Of a DNA stretch of 15,391 nt, positions 1 to 8,553 are shown piece after piece. The notes beneath the pieces were generated by a model. That model had not been told where the DNA came from and did not search any database. It worked only from the letters and a program-made list of their open reading frames with translations. The position numbers were made by a program, and so were the translations under genes. Every line of letters starts with the position of its first letter. The stretch's first letter is position 1. The DNA is from Willaertia magna (taxonomy: Eukaryota; Heterolobosea; Eutetramitea; Acrasida; Naegleriidae): NCBI GenBank assembly GCA_902984215.1, contig CADWAF010003315.1, positions 1 to 15,391 of the forward strand. The letters are read 5' to 3'.

Positions 1-1
1 A

Positions 2-350
2 AAATTTAAAATTAATTTATATCCACAAAGAATTTTAATTAATAATAAAAATCAAATTGTAATTACTTGTTACAATAGTGAAATTCAAGTTTATGATAAA
101 TTAGGAAATTTTATTTCAAATGTTAAATTTAATAATTCAGATTTATTCGGAATTATTAATGATAAAAATGACAATTATATTATTTGTGATTACAATAAAT
201 AATAATTTATTATTATTAGATAATGAATTTAAATTAAAAAAAGAATTTAATGAAAATTTAAAAAGTCCAATTGGAATTACTTTAAATGAAGAAAATAATC
301 AAATTTATATTGTTGAACGTAATGGACATTGTTGTAAATTATTTAAATAA
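2..350 (+). pseudogene. NHL-type beta-propeller protein, 3' fragment, one frameshift
   Basis: The 5' part lies outside the window. Reading from base 2 gives a propeller-like blade (NQIVITCYNSEIQVYD, then NDNYIICDYN). It stops at TAA 200-202 inside an AATAAATAATAAT run. The protein resumes in the next frame (LLLLDNEFKLKKEF, SPIGITLNEENNQIYIVE) and ends at TAA 348-350. The pattern of hydrophobic strand, then G-I, then N-x-x-Y-I-V is typical of NHL/six-bladed propeller repeats, which usually bind protein or RNA partners; no enzymatic role is implied. The shift is a single base in a simple repeat, so it may be decay or a sequencing error. A second copy faces it at the other window end. The family call is by motif only. 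Confidence 0.6.
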
Positions 351-490
351 AATTATTGTAATCATTTTTATTTCTAAAATTTAATTATTAATTTACAATA
401 AATAAATTATTACTTTTATTACTTGTTTTTAAACTTTTTATTTATTGTAAAGTATCTATTATTTAAAATAATTATAAACAAATATTATTT
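255..490 (+). repeat. Left arm of a window-scale inverted repeat
   Basis: The last blade of the NHL gene and about 130 bases after its stop match the reverse complement of roughly 15160-15391. Shared landmarks are the CCAATTGGAATTACTTTAAA block, GGACATTGTTGTAAATTATT, and TGTAATCATTTTTATTTCT after the stop. Similarity fades near 480. One-base indels begin immediately after the stop codon, which argues that the sequence beyond the TAA is not coding. Confidence 0.75.
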
Positions 491-854
491 TGTTTATTAT
501 TTTTTATGTTTATAAGTTGTATAAATAGAAATGAAAAAATTTAAGAGATCTACGTATTGAAATGTTCTTCTTAAATAAATTATTGCTATCTGGTTATTGT
601 AATAAAATTATTTTGATCAAAATCTAAATTAAATTTAGAAAAAAAAACCAAAAAGTTGTCTTTTAATAACAATTTTTTTTTTTAAATCACAAATTATTTA
701 CCTCTCTCAATTACCTAAATTTACAATATAAAATAAAATTAAAAATCCGAGTTCTATTTTTTATATTTTAAAACGATTATCAAAACAGAATTTTCAACAA
801 TTACACAACAATTCCAATAAATAACATTTTTAAAAAAAAAATAAGATTTTTTTC
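491..854. other. AT-rich spacer, no gene seen
   Basis: The stretch is A/T-run rich, with stops in all frames under the standard code and no convincing protein-like frame under a reassigned code. No tRNA, hairpin or long repeat was recognised. Confidence 0.5.
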
Positions 855-1130
855 TGAAAACTGAATTCCCGGCAACTTATTTTTGGGCCATGTTAGAAAA
901 ATGCTACCACTTTCCAATGGGCACAAAAAAAAAAAGTGTTCGATAGAGGTGTAGTGGCAAAAAAAATAAATTTTATTGTGAAAAAAGTGTAAAATCCTAA
1001 AACTACAATGTCCTAAATTAAAAAAAAATAAAATAAATAAAATATCTAATTCCTGAAAACCGCAATGTCCATAATTTAAAAAAAAATTAAAAAAAATAAA
1101 AATCTAATTCTAAAAAACCAATAAATATCC
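855..1130. repeat. Dispersed repeat R, left copy
   Basis: The segment contains a hairpin motif (908-938) and then two imperfect tandem units of about 57 bases. Each unit has the order 'caatgtcc', an A/T-only stretch, then 'atctaattc' (about 1005-1057 and 1058-1115). The same order occurs in the same orientation at 8225-8610. It directly abuts the 3' end of the minus-strand gene at 1135. It could be a terminal or subterminal repeat of a mobile element, or a shared 3'-flank element. Confidence 0.6.
908..938. repeat. Hairpin motif in R, copy 1
   Basis: CACTTT, a loop containing TGGGCAC, then an A-run ending AAAGTG. The two ends can pair as a stem of six or more bases. The same design recurs at 8241-8271 and 8334-8362. 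Its function is unknown. Confidence 0.5.
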
Positions 1131-1134
1131 AAAA

Positions 1135-3186
1135 TTACTTATCTTCTTCAGAATACTTAGACATCTTTCTAAGTTGTTCATTTAAATTCTTTCTCTTTCT
1201 CTTAAAATAAATCTCTTTCTTAAGTTGTAATCTTTCATAACGTACTTTAATTTCATATGCTATATTATAAATTTTTTCTTTTTAAACAGTTGAAAGCTTA
1301 TTAAAATTCAAAATACTAACTAATGAATCACCTAGAAATAATTTCTTTGCAATAAAAATAAATCTATTATAAATATTCTTTTCATTTAATAAATAATCCA
1401 TTCCTTCCTTATTAATATCACAAACTCTTCTAGAAATAAATCTACAATAATAACTTCTTTCAACAACATCTGTTTCTTTCTTTATTGTAAATTCTTTTGA
1501 TATCTTGTTTACTTGTTTAGAATTTTTTATTTGCCAATTAACAATATCACTATATAATTCATTAAATAATTCAATTATTGACACTGCTTTTTCATATTTC
1601 TTTTTGAGAAGCTCATAACTTTTCTTGTAAAAAGAAACTACTTCCAAAATGTTTGATACTTCATTTAAATTCTTTTCTTCAAAATGAAAATCATTATATA
1701 AAAATTCAAATAACTGTTTTTATACGCTATTAGTTTCGAAAGAATTGTTTGAAAAACTTGAAGTTTTTGAATTATTTAAAAAACTTGAAGCTTTTGAACT
1801 GTGTTCAGTAATTACTTGTTATTGTACCGCTTTTAAAGTTACAGATTCTTCAACAACAAGTAGTTTTTGAATGGATAACATTGTAATTACTGATGCTTGT
1901 ATTGGTGTTTGTTGTTGTACTAGTGTTTATTGTTGTATTGGTAAAGTTATTAGTGGTTGTAAAGTTACTAGTGATGTAAAATTCCTTTTAACAGTTCTCA
2001 GAATAATTAAAAGTCCACTAGATCTAATTCTCTTAAATAAATACATAAGATGAATTTTTAATTCAATTTTATCTCTAAATTCCATTTCTTTAATCTTTTC
2101 ACAGTTGTTATAAAATGTGATATTTTTAACCAAGTATTTATCTTCTGCTTTTAATCCAACTTTTGCAATCTTTCTTTTACCTATATAGTAATTTCCAAAT
2201 AATTCCTTCGCTTCAATTTCAAAGTAATATAATAATATTTCCTTTGTAACAGCATTAAATATTTCTTGTTTAATAAACATTGCTATTTATACTTCATCAT
2301 CTACATCTAATTTATCAGTATTTAGATATTTTAATTTTTTTGTTCCTTTAATAAACTTAATTAAAATCAAAATGTTTTTAAATGTATTAAAAGCATCAAC
2401 AAATGTAGCAAGTTTTATATTATTTAAAGATTTAATAAAAATAATTAAATCTTTCAAAGTTCTTGTAGTAAAACTTCCTAAAATAGTTGTATTACTTTTT
2501 GATAGTGTCTTAAAAAAATTGTAAATAGTATATAAAATTACGACGTAAGTTTTTTCACTCTTTAAAGTAAATATTGCTTCTTTTTTTTCATTAACTATAT
2601 GTAAAAATTCTAATACTAATGTTACACTTGTTAATAGTTCATCAATCTCTTTTGTTATAACTTTTGACATGAAATTTGTACAAATCATTATTTTATCTTT
2701 TTCATTAACGTTCTTAAATTTGATTGATGATGAATAATCATGTTTTTCTTTTTTTTCTTCAAATAAATCATCCTGTTCATCATTTAAATCATTTTCTTCA
2801 TCAACATCTTGGATTTTATAATCTTCATCTTGTTGTATTTTTTTTTTATCGAAAACAATTTTTAGTGTTTCTTTTTGAGTTTTTTGTAACTCATAAGAAT
2901 CAAAAAAATTATGATTTTTTTAAAGTTTGTTTACATTCTTGGAGTTACTAACTTATTTTTTTCTACTTTTTTTCTTAATTGATACAGTAGGTACTTTAGA
3001 AAGTTCTTTAACAATTATATTGCTTTCTAATTTTTTGCACTTTCTCATTTCTCGCTTTGCTTTTTTAATTACTTCTAACCTTTCCATTTACTCCACAAAT
3101 TCGTTTACTTTAAGTTTTCTTGTACATTTAAGTTTTTCTGTTTTTGTCTTAGCATTTTTTTTCTCAAAATTTATTGTAAAGTTCAT
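1135..3186 (-). CDS. Unrecognised 683-codon protein, read with TAA as Gln
   Basis: One frame runs from ATG 3186-3184 to TAA 1137-1135 with no TGA or TAG. It has eight internal TAA codons (low coordinates 3088, 2953, 2920, 2287, 1927, 1819, 1720, 1282). They lie in Gln-like settings, such as directly after CAA-CAA at 1927 and between two CAA codons at 1819. In order the protein has a Lys-rich basic N-terminus (about residues 1-85), an acidic Asp/Glu stretch (about 115-150), a hydrophobic helical part (about 165-300), a Gln/Thr- and then Ser-rich linker (about 415-490), and a charged helical C-terminus ending KYSEEDK. The composition resembles a nuclear or chromatin protein, but I recognise no domain. 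Under the standard code this would be several unrelated short frames. The final TAA is taken as the end because repeat R follows. Confidence 0.65.
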
Positions 3187-3238
3187 TTAATAATTTGTTT
3201 TATTATTACAAAGAAAGAGAAGATAGAAAAACAATACA

Positions 3239-3724
3239 TTAATCTTGACAAATCATATCTATGTCTAACAATTTACCATTTTCCATAATTACTTTCAAAC
3301 AACTGATATATCTAGTTTTACCACAAAAGAACTTAAATAATCTAATAGTATAGCTTCGATTGTAAAAATAACTCGATAATAAATTCTCGAATAAATGTTC
3401 TTTCAATTGGTTTCTGGAAGAAAATAGTATAAAAAACTCATAAAATATATGATTGCTATTTTTAAGTCTTACACGTTCACTAAGAAAATCTAAAAATCTT
3501 AGAACAACATTAGCTGAACTGCAATTAAGTGAATGATTATAACGTCTATTTTGATCAAATACTGGAATAGAAGATAATGATTCTTCTTTAACCAAAATAT
3601 TCAAATTATGATCGATATTGTTTTCTATTTTGTTTTTAACAAACGAAAAAATAAAACGTATATTTTGTTCCAATTCGTTACATAAATAACGACACACAAT
3701 TACTACACATTGAATAACATTCAT
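3239..3724 (-). CDS. Unrecognised helical protein
   Basis: An uninterrupted 161-codon frame starts at ATG 3724-3722 and ends at TAA 3241-3239. The protein is rich in Leu/Phe/Asn with scattered charges (ELEQNIRFIFSFVKNKIENN, VLRFLDFLSERVRLKN), consistent with packed helices. No signal peptide, zinc site or catalytic motif is evident. If TAA is Gln the frame continues to TGA 3166-3164, giving a short Gln-containing tail that overlaps the start of the next gene by 23 bases. The start overlaps the upstream frame, whose TAA-TGA shares the bases ATGA. With the genes at 1135, 3739 and 4989 it forms a run of four on one strand. Confidence 0.55.
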   Translation of the reverse strand: MNVIQCVVIVCRYLCNELEQNIRFIFSFVKNKIENNIDHNLNILVKEESLSSIPVFDQNRRYNHSLNCSSANVVLRFLDFLSERVRLKNSNHIFYEFFILFSSRNQLKEHLFENLLSSYFYNRSYTIRLFKFFCGKTRYISCLKVIMENGKLLDIDMICQD

Positions 3725-3738
3725 TAATCTTTTTTATA

Positions 3739-4889
3739 TTAAACATCTAAGGTTAAGACCTTGAGTGAATAAATAAGTATTAATAATTTCAAGAAACACA
3801 AATTGATTTTGAGCTTTTTAAATAAAGTAAATGTTGTTTTTGGTAAATTCTTAATGAAATCTCTATTCCTTTCATATAATTTGTTGAAATGATACATATA
3901 ATATTCTTTTTTTTCTCTTGCAGTAAACAATAAACCGTACTCACTTTTGTTTGCTCATTTATCAATAATGTTATTAATTGCATTATAATATTCATGAGCA
4001 CTAGAATATTCATTTCTACTAAATCTTGCATCTTCATATTTATCAATTTTAAGTAAATGGTTACTAATTGGTTTTTTATTGATTCTATATATTTGTCCAT
4101 TAGTTCGCTGAAAGTAATTTGATATAAAGTTATGTTTATAATCTTGTTATTTATTCATATATTTGTCGAGAAATAATTTTAATGTCATATTAGAATAAAC
4201 CAACTCTTTATAAACAGTCGGTTCTCCAGTATATACTTTTAATATTTTAATAGACACTTTTTGTACTAAATTAAATTTCAGTTCTTTTGTTTCTCTTTTG
4301 GTTTATGTTAACAATTTCATCAACTCTCTTTCTTTTCTCTAATATTTGTCTTCTAAATAATATTTTTAGTGATGACTTCAAGTATAAACCTTGTTGTTTA
4401 TCTTTTCTTTATATGTTAGGAACACCATAAAAATAATAGTGTTCCCCTAATATTTTCTTTCTTTTCTTTAAATTTGGTTTAACTGCATTAGAACAATATT
4501 TTTTTCTTTTTTTAAAACAAAGTTGATTAAAACTTAACTTCTGTTGAGGAGGAGGAAAGAGATGATAATTACTTATTAATGTTGGCTATTTGTTTGTTGT
4601 TGGAGGAGGAGGAAGTTGTTGATAAATACTTATTGGAGGAGGTAGAGGTTAAAGATTAGAACTTGATTGTTGGTGGAGGTTAAAGATTAAAACTTGATGT
4701 ATGTTGTGGCGGAAGAGGTGATTGATTATTACTTGTTGTTGTCCATCTAATTGTTGTTGAAGGAGGAGGAAGAAGTTGTTAATAAGTACAATTTAGTTAC
4801 TTTAATTCTTTTTTTGTAAGAAGAAGAGGTGATTGATTATCTACATTTGATAAGTTGTAATAAAAATATCTTGTTTTACGTTTATACAT
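3739..4889 (-). pseudogene. Pro/Gln-rich protein with basic segment, frameshifted
   Basis: Starting at ATG 4889-4887 (MYKRKTRYFYYN), the frame gives a Pro/Gln/Ser-rich N-terminal part. A basic KKRKK segment and the stretch GEHYYFYGVPN follow. The C-terminal half contains TGEPTVYKELVYSNMTLKLF and NGQIYRINKKPISNHLLKID, ending near TAA 3741-3739. Joining these parts requires frame changes near 4650-4680 and near 4280, plus reading several TAA/TAG codons as Gln. One in-frame TGA lies at 3957-3955, where Arg or Trp would fit. The hydrophilic mix of residues in the parts favours real coding origin. No family is recognised. Decay or sequencing error cannot be separated here. Confidence 0.45.
4540..4800. 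repeat. Low-complexity GGAGGA/GTTGTT tract with a short tandem unit
   Basis: Plus-strand GGAGGAGGA and GTTGTTG blocks alternate. A unit around 'gaggttaaagatta(g/a)aactt' is repeated at about 4640 and 4677. On the minus strand this encodes the Pro-rich and Gln/Thr/Ser-rich part of the gene at 3739-4889. Slippage here is a likely source of that gene's first frameshift. Confidence 0.6.
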
Positions 4890-4988
4890 GTTGTTGTATT
4901 TTTTTTAAATAAATTATTTTAAAAATTATTAGTTTTATATTTACTTTTATTGTAATTTACTCTTTTTAAGAATTAGTTCTAGTAGCTA

Positions 4989-5552
4989 TTAGAACATTAA
5001 TGATAATTGATAATCACTATACTTTTTTTTGGAAACTTCTTCTTTTACATCTGAATGAACATCCTTAACTTCTTCTTTTTCAACTAAGAATATTACTACG
5101 TCTTAATCGACATTAATGATATATTTATAATTTTTTATATCATATACATTATTCTGCAGAACAATTCTATTAAAAAAATAGAACTGCTTATAAATCAAAT
5201 AATCATTTTGTTCAACATAATTTTGAATTTGTTCTATTGATCTTTCCATGAAAGTCAAAAAATCTACAAGTTTAAACATTGATAAGCCACGATTCATTCT
5301 GCGTTTGTTTAATACTATGTGTTTATCCTTTTCTTCTTTTTCAATAAAAGATTTATAACGCAACAATTTTTTGTAAAGTTGTTTGATTGTTCTTTTTTTT
5401 TCTTCTAATGTAATTGTTTTATATATAATAAGATTAGGTGTTCTGTGTATTTTCAAATAATTTATAAATTGTTGATTATAACTTAAATAATACTTTAAGT
5501 CTGCAGTTGATATGTAATATTTTCTTCCATACTTTATGATCGAAACTTGCAA
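4989..5552 (-). CDS. Unrecognised basic protein
   Basis: The frame is open from beyond 5552 to TAA 4991-4989, with one internal TAA at 5105-5103. Downstream of that TAA a charged Glu/Lys/Val segment continues in frame (VEKEEVKDVHSDVKEEV), so TAA is probably sense here. The N-terminal segment KYGRKYYISTADLKYYL, with following helices, faintly recalls small DNA-binding folds such as KilA-N/APSES, but this is only an impression. A Lys/Glu-rich coiled segment follows (EEKKRTIKQLYKKLLRYKSF), then a Tyr/Asn/Phe-rich end. The start is uncertain: the first in-frame initiator is TTG 5552, while ATG 5590-5588 lies in another frame and would need a one-base shift. It diverges from the transposase gene. 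Confidence 0.5.
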
Positions 5553-5590
5553 AAGCGAGAAAACACAAAAGCGTTTTCTTTTAGTGCCAT

Positions 5591-5684
5591 TTTTTTTAAC
5601 AATTATGTTATTGAGTTTGATTAAACAACAACAAGCCTAAATATTTATAAAAACAATTTTTTTTTAAAATTTAAACTAAAAAAA
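5591..5684. promoter_or_regulatory. Divergent intergenic region
   Basis: About 95 bases separate the possible start of the minus-strand gene (5590) from the transposase ATG at 5685. It is almost pure A/T with T-runs and A-runs, so it would have to drive both genes. No specific motif is recognised. Confidence 0.35.
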
Positions 5685-7836
5685 ATGAAAAAACATAACA
5701 AACTAAAAAAGTAGAAGAAAACGTTTAATAACCTTTACCACTTAACATCTACCTTCACTGAAAATAGTAACTAAAATGATTTTTCTTTTGGTCATTTAGG
5801 AGATTTAGATTGTTATAAAACAGAAAAATTTAACAACAAAAAGAAAGAATCAAAAGAAAATTCCAATAAAGAAGAAGATGAATTAAATGAAGAAATAGAT
5901 ATATTAGAAAGAGAAAGAGAATATTTTAATAAAATGTACAACGAGTATAGAGACCAATTTATTGATAATAAAAGTAATACAAAAAGTGAAGCAAGTAATA
6001 TAAAAAGTGCAGTAAGTGATAATTCTTTAATATGTTATAACTACTTCCATTCTTCATTTAGTTTTAATAGTACATTAATAAACAAAAAAATAGAAGAAAT
6101 AATAGCTGAAATTTCTTTATTTATTTTAAAAGCAAGATGTTTAATTGAGAATATAAAACTATTGTTTAAATTATTACAAAAAATATTAGACAACACAGTA
6201 AACAATTATTACTCAAGAAGCGATATAGTAGATATTAGAAGTTTATTAATAGTAAAAATTTATTTTGCTTATTATGATATTCAAAAAAAAAAAGCAAGTT
6301 TATTATTGCAAAGAATGTTATGATTATTTTTTTAATAATGAAAATGACATATATTCTTGTAATAATAAAGCCAATAATTATTTTTTTTACAAACTTTTCA
6401 CTAATCAACTTGAAATGAAAATTAATTTTTATAAAGATTATAAAAAGAAATTAAATTATTTTAAAGATAATTACAATAACGAAAAACCAGATAAATATAT
6501 AAATAATATATATGACAGTTTTAATTACAGAAATAATATTTACAATTTTACGAAAAATAATGAGAATACTTACTCTTTTACATTAAATGTTGATAGTATA
6601 AGCCCTTTTAAAAAATCTACAATAAGCTTTTATCCAATATTTATACAAATGAATGAATTTGAATCTTTTGAAATGAAAAAAATTGAAAATAACTTTTTAT
6701 TTGCAATATTTCCAAGTATGTCTTATAAAACTAAATTAGACATTTTTTATGAAATCTTTTATAAAGAGTTAATTGATTTAAAGAGTAATGGAATATATAT
6801 AAAAGATGAAGGAAAAAAAATTTTAAATTTATTGTTTCATTGTTTTATTTGTGATTTGTCAACTAAAGCAAAAATACTGTATATAAAAAATTCAAGCTAT
6901 TCATTTTGTCATTTTTGCAATGTAGATAGCGTTTATGCTTTAAATTCAATAAAAATAATATATCCAATAACCTTAATTACAAATGATAAAGCAGAAATTA
7001 ATGAAACAAGGAAAAAAAAAGAATATGACACAATTTATAATTCTGTAGATAACAATAGAGATAAAATAAATGTGAAAGGTGTTAAATATGTATTTTTTTT
7101 TTTATAATTAGAAACAAAATAACCAACAACATTTATATCCAATGGACATAAATAGTTTTGACAGTATGTACTGTTTATATGAGGGAATTTTTTACAAAAT
7201 ATTAAATTTATTTACAACAAACGTAACAGTGGAATTTGATAATTTATTAAAAAAACAAAAGTGGCCTTCGTTTATTAAAAAGCAACCAATATCTATAATT
7301 GATTGCAAAAGTAGATTAAAAGAAATAAAAGCATATATTATTATGCACTATTATTTTCAAATATTCATTATATGTTTGGACTAATCCTTTTAAATAGTAC
7401 TTTTTTATTTGAAAAGTTTAATCAAGAAATAACAAGAACTTTTTTTTGTAACAATAGTATAGATTTTTGTTGTTAATTTTACGATTTATTATGTTATTAT
7501 AAATATAAGTATCCTCTTAATTACAACAAAGAGAAATACATAATAATCAATAACTTCCTAATTAAGAAAATGAAAGATATAGTGATTAATGTGAAAACAG
7601 AAGATATGTATTTGATTTATTTTGAAGGTGTTGATGACATATAATGTATACTTTATTATGATGATTTAGAAATTAAGTTTAAGTATAAAAAGAAAATAAA
7701 TATTAACAGCGAATAAGTAACAATTATTAAAAGGAACAAATTAAGTAATTTTATGCCTGTTTTTAAGTTAAAAAGTTTTAATAATCAACTAAATGAATAT
7801 ATTAGAGTTCACAAATATATGTATATGTATTATTAA
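5685..7836 (+). pseudogene. Tnp2/CACTA-like DNA transposase, frameshifted
   Basis: The parts follow the order of Tnp2-type (CACTA, Plavaka and relatives) transposases. ATG 5685 opens a polar, coiled N-terminus (LNEEIDILEREREYF). A CxxC-like segment follows (YYCKECYDYF). Near 6590 lies LNVDSISPFKKSTISFYPIF, matching the 'DG..F' block with the first catalytic Asp. Then comes FICDLSTKAKILY with FCHFCN (about 6844-6925), the family's 'CDLPA..K...C..C' block. Next is DSMYCLYEGIF (7157-7189), the 'D.MH...EG' block, and FGLILLNSTFLFEKFNQEI (7375-7431), the 'GPLW..S.F.FE..N' block. Frame changes occur at an A-run near 6285, a T-run near 7095 and around 7340-7380. In-frame TAG/TAA (5712, 5775, 7474, 7642, 7714) would be Gln under a reassigned code. 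The copy is probably inactive unless the homopolymer shifts are sequencing errors. Confidence 0.7.
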
Positions 7837-8224
7837 TAAATTATTGATTTTATTTAAATAACATTATTTTTTTAAATAATTTTACCTTTCTACATACATT
7901 GTAAAGTCCTTTTTTAAGTTTTATTAAGAACCTCCATTAATTGTTAAATAACACTTTGGCTGTGTGGCAATAGATGTAGAATTCATATACATAATCCTTG
8001 ATTCAAATTCAACTTATCAAAAAAAGCTTAAAAAAAAACCTAAAGAGATTTAAACTTGAAAGTAGATCGTCTATTTTTTATAAAGTAAACATAAACACAG
8101 CGGCTTGGGCGAGAGACCATAGTAGATAAGAAGAGATTGGCGGCAATTTAAGTAATTTTTTTTATTACAATGTGATCCTTTATGTTTTTATGTAATTTTT
8201 ACGTTATTTTAGTTGAGTGTACTA
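7837..8224. other. Spacer with a locally GC-richer island
   Basis: No protein-like frame is seen. The segment 8098-8150 (GCGGCTTGGGCGAGAGACC..., then GATTGGCGGC) is clearly richer in G+C than its surroundings, which in very AT-rich genomes often marks structural RNA. I could not fold it into a known RNA class. Pol III box-like sequences lie just upstream (7957-8010). Confidence 0.3.
7957..8010 (+). promoter_or_regulatory. tRNA-type A-box/B-box-like pair
   Basis: TGGCTGTGTGG at 7957-7967 resembles a Pol III A box (TRGYNNARNNGG), and GATTCAAATTC at 8000-8010 resembles a B box (GGTTCRANTCC). Their spacing is in the range used by tRNA genes. A T-arm with four of five pairs can be drawn around TTCAAAT, but no acceptor stem closes, so this is not a functional tRNA. 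It could be a degraded tRNA or a tRNA-derived SINE head, or chance. Confidence 0.25.
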
Positions 8225-8240
8225 GAAAAAAAGTACCATA

Positions 8241-8271
8241 CACTTTTGACTGGGCATCAAAAAAAAAAGTG
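8241..8271. repeat. Hairpin motif in R, copy 2
   Basis: CACTTTT, a loop with TGGGCATC, an A-run, then AAAAGTG. The ends are complementary, as in copy 1. Confidence 0.5.
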
Positions 8272-8333
8272 TTGTGTTATGCATAGTGACACCAAAAAAA
8301 AGTTATAAATGAAGAGTGTTTCTGCTAATAGTT

Positions 8334-8362
8334 CAACTTTTACTTGGGTATCAAAAAAAGTG
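8334..8362. repeat. Hairpin motif in R, copy 3
   Basis: AACTTTT, a loop with TGGGTATC, then an A-run ending AAAGTG. It is a diverged version of the two other copies. Confidence 0.4.
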
Positions 8363-8553
8363 TATGAAAAAAATACTTAAAAAATGTCATTTTTTTTTCC
8401 ACTAAAAAAAATGAATACACATCAATCTATTTTTTGTATATCAGCAAGAAATTGCTGAGTTTTAGTAAGTAGAAAAAATTTATTAAAAAAATTTATTAAA
8501 AAAATATAGAAAAAACATAATGTCCTAAAAACTTATGAAAAAAACACAATGTC

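Noticed and set aside
197..203. Programmed frameshift of the Euplotes AAA-TAA type in the left NHL gene
   Set aside because: The site is an AAT microsatellite, where slippage or sequencing error is simpler, and the right copy is too short to test it.
860..890. G/C-rich blip CCCGGCAAC...TTTTTGGGCC as a regulatory RNA or terminator
   Set aside because: It is too short, pairs poorly, and has no second copy in the window.
1871..2053. Plus-strand Cys/Val-rich frame
   Set aside because: It is antisense to the CAA/ACA-rich linker of the 1135-3186 gene.
2724..3190. Two plus-strand frames rich in Phe/Leu/His, membrane-like in appearance
   Set aside because: They lie opposite the Lys/Glu/Asp-rich part of the minus-strand gene; the hydrophobicity is the antisense image of AAA/GAA codons.
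3789..4100. A 103-codon minus-strand frame overlapping the Pro/Gln-rich gene
   Set aside because: It is Ile/Leu/Met-biased. The neighbouring frame gives a charged, balanced protein continuous with its surroundings, so this one is a shadow.
7950..8020. A functional tRNA gene
   Set aside because: No acceptor stem forms and the T stem is imperfect; only the promoter-like boxes can be argued.
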